A stretch of DNA of 19,614 nt from RGDT01 sp964630925 (lineage in GTDB: Bacteria; Planctomycetota; Planctomycetia; Gemmatales; Gemmataceae): contig CAZVZK010000178.1 of assembly GCA_964630925.1 (NCBI GenBank), positions 1-19,614 on the forward strand. The letters are read 5' to 3'. Position numbers and translations under genes: made by a program. Numbering within the stretch: the stretch's first letter is position 1; each line of letters starts with the position of its first letter. This document shows, in pieces, positions 1-7,496 of this stretch. The notes below the pieces were generated by a model. That model searched no databases. It was not told where the DNA came from and was given only the letters and a program-made list of their open reading frames with translations.

Positions 1-577
1 CGGCGGGGGCGGTGGGCGTGGAGGCGTTGTCGGCGAGGGCGGCCGCCGCCGGAAGCTCGGTGTCCACGCCCACGGTGGCGGCGATGCTGACGGGCTGGGT
101 GGCCTGCCAGAACGTCCCGCTGACCGGCACGGCACTGGCCCGCAGTTGGGCGTCGGTCAGAGGGCCGGAGACGGGCTGCGTGGCCTGCCAGAAGGTGCCG
201 GACACGGCGACGGCCGTCGCCCGCAATTGGGCGTCGGTCAGAGGCCCGCTCACGGGCTGGGTCGCCTGCCAGAAGGTGCCGGTGACGGCCACTGTCCCGC
301 CGACGCCGGAGACGGCGACGGTCCCCGAGACCGGCACGGGCGAGGCGCGTAGCTGCGTGTCGGTGAGGGGGCCGGTGACGGCGAGGGAGGCGTTCTGGAC
401 GGAGACGGGCAGGCCCGCGCCGGTATCGACGCGGGTGAAGGGCCCGTCGGCGGGGCCGAAGACGAGGTAGCAGGCCGGGAGGAACTTCACCGTCCCGCCC
501 TGGCTGAAGGAGTCGCCGCAGAGGTTCGCGCCGCCCGCGCCGGGGTCGGCGGCCTCGGTGTCGAACGTCTCAGGCAT
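1..577 (-). CDS. Phage head-fibre/decoration-like repeat protein (partial, runs off left edge)
   Basis: An open minus-strand frame starts at the ATG at 577 (GAGG-type Shine-Dalgarno about 8 nt upstream) and stays open to base 1, so at least 192 codons are present and the C-terminus is missing. After an N-terminal part of about 70 residues (MPETFDTEAAD...) come imperfect repeats of 27 residues built on VSGPLTDAQLRA, AVPVSGTFW and QATQP; two near-identical copies are spaced 81 bp apart. Such VSGxxWQ/GPLTDxQLR repeats are common in beta-strand-rich phage virion proteins (head fibres, decoration or tail-associated fibres). It lies downstream of the capsid genes in the same orientation. The virion role is inferred from repeats and position; the exact structure it forms is unknown. 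The apparent plus-strand ORF over the same bases is a codon-bias shadow. Confidence 0.7.
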   Translation of the reverse strand, partial: MPETFDTEAADPGAGGANLCGDSFSQGGTVKFLPACYLVFGPADGPFTRVDTGAGLPVSVQNASLAVTGPLTDTQLRASPVPVSGTVAVSGVGGTVAVTGTFWQATQPVSGPLTDAQLRATAVAVSGTFWQATQPVSGPLTDAQLRASAVPVSGTFWQATQPVSIAATVGVDTELPAAAALADNASTPTAPA

Positions 578-640
578 GGTGCGCCTCGCTCAGCCCCCAG
601 CATGCCCGGCCGAGCGTCGGCGCGGGGAGACGGATTATCC

Positions 641-691
641 TTGACAGGGAATCTCTTGTGGGATGTGATAGCCGCAGTGGCGCTGGATAAT
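641..691 (+). promoter_or_regulatory. Cargo-gene promoter block A
   Basis: TTGACA at 641-646, a 17-bp spacer and TGTGAT at 664-669, followed by AGCC and then GGATAAT at 685-691. The same layout, TTGAC(A/T)-N17-TGTGATAGCC-N11-GGATAAT, occurs at 3351-3401 before another plus-strand cargo gene. The -35 is perfect and the -10 matches 4 of 6. The conserved GGATAAT could be a second -10 or a regulator site. Confidence 0.6.
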
Positions 692-721
692 CACCTGGTT
701 CGGCGAGCGGGGGAAGCCGTC

Positions 722-1069
722 ATGGCGCTGGTACCGTGCCGAGAATGCCGACGGGACGTCTCGACCGAAGCAACCTCATGCCCTCACTGCGGTTGCCCGA
801 CGACGGCCCGCAGTACTCCCGCTGTCCCGGTTGACACCCGCCTGAAGTGCTACTCGTGCGGCAGCCCGGCGAGCCACGCTTGCACATCATGCGGGGAGAT
901 GTGCTGTGAGCAGCACATCACCTGGTGGAACAACGTCAAGCACGCCGGTGCGACCTGCATGGACTGCGCGAGCAGCAGTTGGGTATGGACGGTCGTCTGG
1001 CTGATTATTTCCGTGATCGTTTGCTTGTCCGTCTGGTCCAGCATGGGCGTTGGGCCGTTCAAGCAGTAG
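722..1069 (+). CDS. Zinc-ribbon / B-box-like protein with C-terminal membrane anchor
   Basis: 115 aa from ATG 722, chosen over an upstream in-frame ATG at 602 because the shared promoter block (641-691) lies between them, a GGGGGA stretch precedes 722, and the zinc ribbon begins immediately after it. Cys6-x2-Cys9 with Cys20-x2-Cys23 forms a zinc ribbon. A second cluster (C43, C46, C54, C57, C61, C62, H65, C79, C82) resembles a B-box or AN1-type double zinc site. Residues about 87-106 are one hydrophobic membrane helix, so both zinc modules probably face the cytoplasm from a tail-anchored protein. It is transcribed against the structural operon and looks like cargo. Function unknown; a regulatory or protein-binding role is possible. 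Confidence 0.75.
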   Translation: MALVPCRECRRDVSTEATSCPHCGCPTTARSTPAVPVDTRLKCYSCGSPASHACTSCGEMCCEQHITWWNNVKHAGATCMDCASSSWVWTVVWLIISVIVCLSVWSSMGVGPFKQ

Positions 1070-1251
1070 TTGTCGTACCCCGCAGCGACCCGCCCGAGGC
1101 CGAACGAGGGCCGCTGCGCCTGCCCGCACCGGGCCTCCGCTCGGGCGGTGATCTGGGCCGCGTCGGAGAGGCCGTCGTCGGCGCCGGGGCCGCACGTCCG
1201 CGGGTGCTGGGCGCTGGACCTCGTGCTCGGCGAGGCGCAGTGGTGACAGCC

Positions 1252-1458
1252 CTACTCATCGGGTATCTCGAACAGGAGCGGCTGTTCCACGTCGAGGAGG
1301 AGGTCGTCCACCTCGCGCTCCAGCCTCCTGGCGGCGCGGAGGTCCCTGAAGTCCTTCGTGTCGAAGAACCTCCTCTGCGCGTCGCGCATCCGCCGGACGA
1401 GGCCGGCGAGGTGCGCGAGGCGCTGCCTGTAGGTCGGCTGGGCCGGGGTGCGGCTCAT
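1252..1458 (-). CDS. Small charged phage protein (68 aa)
   Basis: 68 residues from the ATG at 1458, whose start overlaps the stop codon of the upstream gene (ATGA overlap with 1455-1889), indicating translational coupling. The protein is strongly charged and probably helical: Arg-rich in the middle (RRMRDAQRRFFDTKDFRDL), with an acidic leucine-rich C-terminus ending LLFEIPDE. A longer in-frame reading to 1632 was rejected because it only adds Arg/Pro-rich out-of-frame translation of the neighbour. Located between capsid-associated and fibre genes, it may be a minor virion or assembly protein. No family recognised. Confidence 0.65.
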   Translation of the reverse strand: MSRTPAQPTYRQRLAHLAGLVRRMRDAQRRFFDTKDFRDLRAARRLEREVDDLLLDVEQPLLFEIPDE

Positions 1459-1889
1459 GTGATCACCTGATCGACGCTGGACAGGTCGTCGTCGGAGGCC
1501 GGGCCGAAGCGTGGGTCCATGCCGAGGCCGACGACGGCGACGAGGTTGGTGGTGCCGTTGCCGCTGGTGACGCGGGGGCGGAGGTAGCGGTAGCCGGCGG
1601 ACATCTCCTCGGCGCGGACCTGGATGACCCACTGGAGGTTGTCGTCGTCGCCGCCGGCCTCCTGGGTGATGCTCTTGCCGGAGAGCGTCTGCTCGCCGGT
1701 GCCCCCGGTGTCCTGGCTCTCGCGGACGGAGAAGTCGAGCGTCTGATCCATCGCGCCGGCGAGGCAGATGAAGAGGGCGGAGCCGAACTTGCTCATGTCC
1801 ACGTAGTCGCCGTTGGCGGTGGCGTTGTTGTTGTTGACGGGGTCGATGGTCGAGACGACGGCGGCACGCTCGTAGGGCTGGCTGCTCAT
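1455..1889 (-). CDS. Putative capsid decoration / minor structural protein
   Basis: 144 aa directly downstream of the major capsid gene (22-nt gap), with a GGAG Shine-Dalgarno 8 nt before ATG 1889. The sequence starts with a TIDPVNNNNAT segment, continues through DYVDMSKFGSALFICLAGAMDQTLDF and ends in a flexible acidic tail. It is mainly predicted beta-strand with no signal peptide or membrane helix. Small proteins of this type beside HK97-type capsid genes are often decoration or stabilisation proteins, and that is the working call. It could instead be a head-completion protein. The call rests on position and composition rather than a recognised domain. Confidence 0.6.
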   Translation of the reverse strand: MSSQPYERAAVVSTIDPVNNNNATANGDYVDMSKFGSALFICLAGAMDQTLDFSVRESQDTGGTGEQTLSGKSITQEAGGDDDNLQWVIQVRAEEMSAGYRYLRPRVTSGNGTTNLVAVVGLGMDPRFGPASDDDLSSVDQVIT

Positions 1890-1911
1890 GGGTTGCTCCG
1901 TGGGTTGCTCG

Positions 1912-3234
1912 TCAGCCGGCGGCGAGGGCGACGAAGGGGGAGAGGGTGTTGGAGGCGTCGGCGAGGGTGACCTTGTCGCGGAGCCAGGGCTGGCCGGCGA
2001 CGCGGGAGACGAAGCGCCAGACGGCCTGGTTGGTGAGGAAGGCGACGTGGTCGGAGTAGGCGATCTCGACCTGCTGGCGGTCGCCGATGAGGTAGTGGGT
2101 CAGGTCCATCAGGAGGATGTCGCCGGCGGTGTTGAGGCCGGGGAGCTTCTCGGTGACGAGGACGTCGTGGCCGAGGATCTGCCAGCGGGGCCGGCCCGTC
2201 ACATCATTCCCCAGGAAGATGACATTATCGCCGCCCGTCATGGTGAGGAGCTTGACGAGGACGGTGGGGTGGACGCCCCAGACGACGCTCTCCATGCCGG
2301 AGGGGGGCAGGAGCCGGCCGTACATGCCGGCCACGTCGGCCAGGGCGACGAGCGACGCGCCGGAGCGGGTGACGGAGATGAGGCCGGCCCAGGTGAGGAT
2401 GCCGAGGGGCTTGCCGGTGCCGTTGCCGCGGAGGAAGGCGTAGTCCTCGTACCAGGAGATGGCGCGGGAGAAGAGCTGCATGAGGAGGGCGTCGAGGCCG
2501 ACGGCCTGGGCGTCGGCGAGGAGGGCGTTGGAGACCTTGCTGTAGCCAGACAATTCATAGTTGGTGAGCTTCACCTGCTTGAGGGCCGGCTCGGTCTCGT
2601 TGAGGGTGGTGGCCTCCTCGGTCCACCGCGCGACGACGCCGCCGAGGAAGGCGGTGTCGCCGGACGCCGGGGCGGTGGTGACGTCGAGGGCGGGGACCTC
2701 CATCTCGCGGGAGGCCATCGGGATGACGGTGGCGCGGGGGCGGACGAGGGAGCGCTCGGTGACGAGCTGCATGAGCCGGCCGTAGAACTCGGTGGGGACG
2801 AGGTAGCCGCCCGTGGTGCCCGTCTGGGTGGACATGGCGGCCTTCGTCGTCACGTCGTCCCACTCGACGAAGCGCGACCCCATCTCCTCCAGGGCCTTGC
2901 GGTCGCCCTTGCGGATGGCGAGGAGGAAGCGGCCGAAGGTGCGGCGCTCGTCGCCGGCGGGGCCGTCGCCGAAGATCTCGGGCACGCGGTTCTTGCGGCT
3001 CTTGGCCTGGGCGGCGGCGAAGTCCTTGAGGGCAGCGTCCACGGCGGTCTGGAGGCCGCCGGTGATCTTGCCCATCGCGTCGGAGATGGAGCGGCCGACG
3101 GTCTCGGCGAGGGGGTCGCCGGCGACGGCCCTGGCCTTGGCCCCGTCGATGAGGAACTTGGCGTCGGCGTCGGAGACGTCGATGCGGGTGCCGGCCTTCT
3201 GGCCGAGGTGGTCGAGGAGGAGTTCTACGAACAT
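1912..3234 (-). CDS. HK97-family major capsid protein
   Basis: 440 aa, the usual size for an HK97-fold capsid precursor (TIGR01554). Residues 1 to about 125 are helical and charged and could be the delta (scaffold) domain removed by the neighbouring protease. The mature part follows, with the typical GGYLVP motif near residue 142 and GNGTGKPLGI near residue 295, plus a P-domain/A-domain pattern ending in a beta-rich C-terminus (VWRFVSRVAGQPWL). It sits downstream of the prohead protease, but a plus-strand cargo gene (3433-3786) lies between them. Residues before the ATG at 3234 show no strong Shine-Dalgarno. The family assignment is secure. The long plus-strand ORF over the same bases is a shadow. 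Confidence 0.95.
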   Translation of the reverse strand: MFVELLLDHLGQKAGTRIDVSDADAKFLIDGAKARAVAGDPLAETVGRSISDAMGKITGGLQTAVDAALKDFAAAQAKSRKNRVPEIFGDGPAGDERRTFGRFLLAIRKGDRKALEEMGSRFVEWDDVTTKAAMSTQTGTTGGYLVPTEFYGRLMQLVTERSLVRPRATVIPMASREMEVPALDVTTAPASGDTAFLGGVVARWTEEATTLNETEPALKQVKLTNYELSGYSKVSNALLADAQAVGLDALLMQLFSRAISWYEDYAFLRGNGTGKPLGILTWAGLISVTRSGASLVALADVAGMYGRLLPPSGMESVVWGVHPTVLVKLLTMTGGDNVIFLGNDVTGRPRWQILGHDVLVTEKLPGLNTAGDILLMDLTHYLIGDRQQVEIAYSDHVAFLTNQAVWRFVSRVAGQPWLRDKVTLADASNTLSPFVALAAG

Positions 3235-3350
3235 GGGAGGCTACCCTGGGTGCGTGACACCGAGGGTAGCGGGGGGGCGCGGAGCGCGGGGAGAGGGGGG
3301 GAGAAAACTCGCAAGCGGGTGGAATCCGCGCCCGGCTGGACCGTATGTCC

Positions 3351-3401
3351 TTGACTGGAGGGTTGGCGTCGTGTGTGATAGCCTGCTGGAAGTCGGATAA
3401 T
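3351..3401 (+). promoter_or_regulatory. Cargo-gene promoter block B
   Basis: TTGACT at 3351-3356, a 17-bp spacer, TGTGAT at 3374-3379, then AGCC and GGATAAT at 3395-3401. The spacing from the -10 to GGATAAT (21 bp) is identical to block A at 641-691, although the genes driven are unrelated. It lies 30-80 bp before the GTG start at 3433. Confidence 0.6.
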
Positions 3402-3432
3402 AACATGATTCGCCGGCGAGAGGAGCGACGCT

Positions 3433-3786
3433 GTGGAGCTCCGAGTTCGCGAGGTCTGCCAAACGTCCAGCGGCGGCGACCACGTTACGATCTACGAGGC
3501 CGACATCGACATCGTTCCCGATAAGGTGCGAGTTGATGTGGTTGGCATCGAGCCGGCGGACGCTGACGCCGCCGCGGTGGTCAGTGCCAGGGAGTCCATC
3601 CGGGCCGGTGCGGCAAAGGTGTTGCTGCCGCGCGGGCTTGGGGCCATCATCCGGGTGCGGCGGATCGTCATTCACCCGGTTGACTTCAAGCCCCACCGAT
3701 TCGAGCGACACACGGTCGAGGCGCTTCAGCGCTTGCTTGCGGAGGCCGCCGCCCAAGTCGCTCCAGCAGACGGCGGGGGCGTGTAG
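3433..3786 (+). CDS. Unknown cargo protein, faint EF-G domain IV-like pattern
   Basis: 117 aa from a GTG start at 3433, supported by an AGAGGAG Shine-Dalgarno 7 nt upstream and promoter block B. There is no signal peptide or membrane helix. An N-terminal half with several beta strands (DHVTIYEADIDIVPDKVRVD) is followed by VSARESIRAGAAKVLL, RRIVIHPVDFKPHRFE and a C-terminal helix. The order 'gly-rich turn, helix, HPVD, FE, helix' recalls the ribosomal-S5-like fold of EF-G domain IV, where a similar HPVDS segment occurs. This is a weak resemblance seen by eye, not an assignment. It is a plus-strand gene wedged between prohead protease and capsid genes. Confidence 0.6.
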   Translation: MELRVREVCQTSSGGDHVTIYEADIDIVPDKVRVDVVGIEPADADAAAVVSARESIRAGAAKVLLPRGLGAIIRVRRIVIHPVDFKPHRFERHTVEALQRLLAEAAAQVAPADGGGV

Positions 3787-3845
3787 CGATTCCGGGGTTC
3801 GCGGCTCACTCAGCCCCAGCGGCCTGCTGCGGCGGGGTCGTTCCC

Positions 3846-4670
3846 TCACACCCTCCCCGTGGCGCGGGCGGTGGCGGCGTCGAGGGCGCGGCGGGCCATG
3901 TCGTTGACATCGACGCCGGCGAGGGTGCGGGCGATCGCCTTCTCGACCTCAGAGAGCGGCGTGAAGCGGATGGTGCGCTCCGCCGGCGTCGGCGGTAGGT
4001 CGATGCCGAAGGCCTTCAGGTCGAGGGGGCTGACCAGGGCCTTGCTGGTCGCCTCGACCACGGCCTCGGGGTTCACCGGGAGCCAGCAGCACGAGTACTC
4101 CAGCAACGCCCACTCGTCCACGATGCGGCGGACCTTCGCCAGCTCGGGGCGGCGGCGGACCTCCTCGTCCGTCGGGGCGTGCGCCTTCAGGGTGAGGAAG
4201 CCGATGGACTTGCCGCCCATCAGGCCGGACTTCACCAGGGCCCACGCGCTGTCGCTGGGCCAGGGCTGGTCGGCGGGCCACTCGTCGGGGCGCGGCGGGT
4301 AGAGGGTCTTCGCCTTCACGCCGCGGCGGTCGCCTTCGCGCTGGCGGACACGCCACAGGGAGCGGCCCACGGGGTGGCGCGTGTAGTCGTGGTTGATCGT
4401 GACGATGGGGTTGCCCTTGAAGAAGCGGTCGTCCAGGCCGGCGGAGAGGACGATCTCGCCGTAGCGGTCGATGGCCTCCGTCTGGATCCATGACACGTCG
4501 GCACGCTCGCCGGCGGACAGCTCGGCGGTCGCCTTCTCGACGACGAGGCGCTGGTACTCGTGGCCGGGGTGGGCCTTCAGGGTGGCGTCGAGGGCCTGGG
4601 CGTCGGCGTCGCGCATGGGGAAGCCGAGCGGGCCCTCGGTGTCGCCGTACTCGGTCAGAAAGCGGGTCAT
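3846..4670 (-). CDS. Prohead protease (HK97 / peptidase S78 family)
   Basis: 274 aa. Family S78 proteases cut scaffold or delta domains from capsid precursors during prohead maturation. The catalytic His is seen in NHDYTRHPVG (H94) and the Ser in GGKSIGF (S155), matching the family's H...S-x-GF arrangement. The N-terminal region before about residue 55 (DSWIQT-like beta strand next) and the C-terminal part after about residue 215 are extra or variable. It follows the EF-hand/coiled-coil gene with only 3 nt between them and precedes the capsid gene, the standard portal-protease-capsid order. The ATG at 4670 opens a reading that begins MTRFLTEYGD. Confidence 0.88.
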   Translation of the reverse strand: MTRFLTEYGDTEGPLGFPMRDADAQALDATLKAHPGHEYQRLVVEKATAELSAGERADVSWIQTEAIDRYGEIVLSAGLDDRFFKGNPIVTINHDYTRHPVGRSLWRVRQREGDRRGVKAKTLYPPRPDEWPADQPWPSDSAWALVKSGLMGGKSIGFLTLKAHAPTDEEVRRRPELAKVRRIVDEWALLEYSCCWLPVNPEAVVEATSKALVSPLDLKAFGIDLPPTPAERTIRFTPLSEVEKAIARTLAGVDVNDMARRALDAATARATGRV

Positions 4671-4673
4671 CGG

Positions 4674-5081
4674 TCACCTCCGCCTCGGCCTGGTGCGGCC
4701 CCGCGGGGCCTGTTGCTTGATCGCCTGCGCCTGCTGCCGGGCGAGCAGGGCCTGGGCCTGCTGCTGGCGGCGGATGTTCTGGGCGACGCTGGCCGTCAGG
4801 GCCTGGGCGATCTTGTTGGCGGCCTGCTGCCTCGCCTGGGCGTCGCGGACCAGGGCGTGCCGCTCGCGGACCTGCTGGGCGTGCTCGCGCTCGGCCATCC
4901 GCTGCTGGCCGGCCGCCGCGCGCTCCTTGCGCTCCTTCGACTTCGCGGCGCGGTCCTTCTCCTTGTCGCGGCGTCGCCCCTCGCGCTCCTTCTTGCGGGC
5001 GGCGGCCTGCTCGCGGCGCAGCTGGGCCTCGTTGACGACGCCGTCGCCGTCGCGGTCCTTCGGGTCGTGTTCCTCTTTCAT
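4674..5081 (-). CDS. EF-hand-like, coiled-coil basic protein, possible scaffold
   Basis: 135 aa; ATG 5081 overlaps the portal stop codon (ATGA), so it is translationally coupled to portal. Near the N-terminus lies DRDGDGVVNEAQL, matching the EF-hand loop at positions 1, 3, 5, 6 and 8 but with Gln instead of Glu at position 12. The rest is almost entirely Lys/Arg/Glu/Gln/Ala-rich helix (KEREGRRRDKEKDRAAKSKE, then QQ-rich repeats), a long predicted coiled coil ending in TRPRRR. Between portal and protease, such a helical protein would suit an internal scaffolding or DNA-contacting head protein, but no family is recognised. The much longer in-frame reading upstream to 5942 is a shadow of the portal gene. 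Confidence 0.65.
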   Translation of the reverse strand: MKEEHDPKDRDGDGVVNEAQLRREQAAARKKEREGRRRDKEKDRAAKSKERKERAAAGQQRMAEREHAQQVRERHALVRDAQARQQAANKIAQALTASVAQNIRRQQQAQALLARQQAQAIKQQAPRGRTRPRRR

Positions 5082-6328
5082 GATGGCTCTCCGTCTCCCC
5101 AGGGGACGGGCGGCAGGCCCATCTCGGCCCGCGCCTCGTTGATCGTCATCACCCCAATCTGCACACTTGAGTTGCGGCGCTGGAGTGCGAAGCGGCGGTC
5201 CTCGGGGACGGGGTCCTCGGTGTGGAGCTGGAGTCGGCCCGTGGGGTCGTAGAGGGGCACGAGGGCCTCGTTGAGCTTCTCGTCGCGGCGGCGCAGGCGC
5301 GGGCGGATCGCGAGGATAGCGTGCAGCTCCTTGGCGGCCTGGAGGTTGGCGAGGTTGGTGTCGGAGGAGAGGAAGGGGAGCGGCACGCCGAAGGCGGTGG
5401 CGATGTCCTCCTTGGTGGCCTTGATGTCGGCGAGGGCGGCGAGGTCGCCGAGGGAGTGCTGGAGGAGCTGGAGGTGCATGCGCTGGTCGGCGACGAGGAC
5501 CTTGCCGGCGCCGCCGCGGCGGAGCTTCTGGTTCCAGGCGATCTCCAGGCGCTGGCGCTCCTCCTCGCCGATGACCTCCTCGGGGGAGAGGAGGGCGTCG
5601 GGGATGGCGTGGTTGCGGAGCTTGGCGGTGCGGAAGGCGGAGAACTCGGAGAGGAGGGCGGCCTGCTCGTAGGCGGCGCGGAGGGGGGAGAGGCCGCCGC
5701 GGTAGGGGTCGCGCGGGTCGGGCATGCGGAAGGCGATGACCTCGGAGGGGGCGAGGCGGCGCGGGGTGGGGCCGGCGGCGTAGAGGTAGTGATCGACGAG
5801 GGCGGGGCTGTCGGGGGCGCGGGTGGGCTGGACGTGCTGCGAGGGGAGGGGCCAGAGGGCGGCGGGGACGCCGAGGGGGCCTTGCTCGACGAGCCAGTAG
5901 GCGACGCCGAACACCTCGAGGTAGAGGCCGGTGGCCTCCCACAGGTCGAAGGCGTTCATGGCGGGGTTGACCTGGGAGAGGAGCGTGAGGAGGGGGTGGT
6001 CGGTGACCTCGGCCAGGTCGGACCCGAGGGCCTTCTGCGTGAACCAGGGGGTGGCGCGGACCGACTTGTGGGTGAGGGGGCGGGTGGAGCAGCGCGGGGC
6101 GGCCTGGCCGGGGGAGGTGCTGACGTAGAGGCGCGGCGGGTGGCTGGCGCAGACGGAGGCGTTGATGGAGGCGCAGGCCCAGGCCGTGTGCTTCAGCTCG
6201 GCGAGGAGGTCCCGCGGGGACGGCTCGCGCTGGCGGCGGTGGGCGTCGATGAAGTCGCCGCCGCCGGGCCGGGGGGCCGGCGGGGCGGAGCGGGTGAACA
6301 GGGAGGTGAGCCAGGAGAGGATGCCCAT
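5078..6328 (-). CDS. HK97-family phage portal protein
   Basis: 416 aa from ATG 6328 (MGILSWLTSLF, a typical portal N-terminus; an upstream in-frame ATG at 6391 adds a low-quality 21 residues). The portal ring sits at one capsid vertex, docks terminase and threads DNA. Recognisable segments are ACASINASVCA near residue 50, DLWEATGLYLEVFGVAYW, the YRGGLSPLRAAYEQA segment, RLEIAWNQKL, and the ATKEDIATAFGVPLPFL region followed by NLANLQAAKE. The C-terminus has INEARAEMGLPPVPWGD, a classic portal ending. The gene is separated from terminase by a plus-strand LRR gene. The start codon lies within an 18-bp palindrome (6320-6337). Confidence 0.93.
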   Translation of the reverse strand: MGILSWLTSLFTRSAPPAPRPGGGDFIDAHRRQREPSPRDLLAELKHTAWACASINASVCASHPPRLYVSTSPGQAAPRCSTRPLTHKSVRATPWFTQKALGSDLAEVTDHPLLTLLSQVNPAMNAFDLWEATGLYLEVFGVAYWLVEQGPLGVPAALWPLPSQHVQPTRAPDSPALVDHYLYAAGPTPRRLAPSEVIAFRMPDPRDPYRGGLSPLRAAYEQAALLSEFSAFRTAKLRNHAIPDALLSPEEVIGEEERQRLEIAWNQKLRRGGAGKVLVADQRMHLQLLQHSLGDLAALADIKATKEDIATAFGVPLPFLSSDTNLANLQAAKELHAILAIRPRLRRRDEKLNEALVPLYDPTGRLQLHTEDPVPEDRRFALQRRNSSVQIGVMTINEARAEMGLPPVPWGDGEPS

Positions 6329-6425
6329 GTGGGCATCATGGCCGGGGATTCTCGTGGGCGGGGAGGGGGAGGTGGTGTAAGGTGGGGGCAAGAGTTGGAG
6401 GCTTCATCAGAACGCGAGGTGGCCC

Positions 6426-7487
6426 GTGCGGACGATGATGTTCCTGCTGCTGCCGGTCGGATTGGTGGTCCTGGCCCTCGGCTGTTGGGGGGGTGGCCCA
6501 GCCGGCATCGACGAGACAAAGACGCCGCCAGCACCAGACCTTCCGAAGAACCTGGTCGGAGAGTGGCGGGAGGCAGGGGCACAATGGGACAGGATGGAGC
6601 CGGGCCGCGGCTTCGGCAGGGCCCCTAATCGGCCTGGGGCGTCTGTGCCGGCATTTGCCTTCGTTGACTTGAAAGAGGGGACGATCGCGAAACTGCCGAA
6701 GCCCACCAGCCCGTTCGGGCTCCGCCTGTGGAAGTCGCGGTTGACGGTGAAGGTCATGAAAGAAGTCGCCGAACTGGAGAACCTCACCTTGCTCGAACTT
6801 GAGCCAGAGGATGGCACGGATGAGGGCCTGGAAATGCTGTCCGGGCTGAAGAAGCTGACCGAATTGCGAATCAAGGGCGAGCATGTGACGGATGCGGTTC
6901 TGACGTGGGTGGACGGCATTCCGAACCTCACTCATCTCGACCTTCGGCCCATCATCAACCAACCGTTTTACGAACACCCTGTGATGCGTGGCGAATGGAA
7001 AAAGGGGGCCACCGATAACGGCCTGCGGCACCTGGCCGGGCTGAAGAACCTCAAGTTCCTCGACCTCAGCTACTCGAAGCTAACGAACGCGGGGCTACGG
7101 CACCTGGCCGGGCTGAAGGGCCTCACTGAGCTAGTCCTCGATCACACGAAGGTGACGGACGAGGGGCTGAAGCACCTGGCCGGGCTGGAGAAACTCACCG
7201 ACCTCAGTCTGGGCCACACGGCGGTGACGGACGAGGGGCTGAAGCACCTGGCCGGGCTGGAGAAACTCACCGACCTCAGTCTGGGCCACACGGCGGTGAC
7301 GGACGAGGGGCTGAAGCACCTCGCTGGACTAAAGAAACTCACCAACCTACATCTCGGGGGGTCGAAGGTGACGAGCGAGGGAGCGGGGGGGCTCTATCGC
7401 CGGATGAAGAACCTTGACAGCGTCACCATCTCCAAGGTGTCTTGGAAACGGCGAGGGCCTTTCAAAGAGGTGAAGGGTGGCGGTTAG
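6426..7487 (+). CDS. Leucine-rich-repeat lipoprotein (cargo)
   Basis: 353 aa. Residues 1 to about 20 form a hydrophobic signal peptide ending LALGC, a permissive lipobox, so the mature protein is probably lipid-anchored at C20 outside the inner membrane. From about residue 115 there are 24-residue LRRs of the type LTxLxLxxTxVTDEGLKHLAGLxx, a style abundant in planctomycetes. Repeats 3 and 4 are identical in protein and DNA (72-bp units). LRRs form curved protein-binding surfaces; the ligand here is unknown. It is encoded on the plus strand between terminase and portal, convergent with terminase (9 nt apart), and is unlike phage structural genes, suggesting host-derived cargo. The ATG at 6435 is an alternative start. 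Confidence 0.85.
   Translation: MRTMMFLLLPVGLVVLALGCWGGGPAGIDETKTPPAPDLPKNLVGEWREAGAQWDRMEPGRGFGRAPNRPGASVPAFAFVDLKEGTIAKLPKPTSPFGLRLWKSRLTVKVMKEVAELENLTLLELEPEDGTDEGLEMLSGLKKLTELRIKGEHVTDAVLTWVDGIPNLTHLDLRPIINQPFYEHPVMRGEWKKGATDNGLRHLAGLKNLKFLDLSYSKLTNAGLRHLAGLKGLTELVLDHTKVTDEGLKHLAGLEKLTDLSLGHTAVTDEGLKHLAGLEKLTDLSLGHTAVTDEGLKHLAGLKKLTNLHLGGSKVTSEGAGGLYRRMKNLDSVTISKVSWKRRGPFKEVKGGG
7151..7320 (+). repeat. 72-bp tandem repeat within the LRR gene
   Basis: Two exact 72-bp copies (7151-7222 and 7223-7294) plus the first 26 bp of a third, each encoding one 24-residue LRR. Absence of silent differences points to recent duplication or gene conversion. Confidence 0.9.
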
Positions 7488-7496
7488 CTCACCGGC

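Noticed and set aside
1090..1148. Inverted repeat CCGCCCGAG/CTCGGGCGG between convergent genes as a terminator
   Set aside because: The 41-nt loop and lack of a T run make it unconvincing in GC-rich DNA. The 1070-1251 gap otherwise shows nothing.
1888..3354. 488-codon plus-strand ORF rich in Gly/Glu/Val/Ala opposite the capsid gene
   Set aside because: Low-complexity mirror of a GC-biased coding strand; the minus strand encodes a clear HK97 capsid protein.
5222..6628. 468-codon plus-strand ORF opposite the portal gene
   Set aside because: Same shadow composition; it runs into the start of the real LRR gene in another frame.
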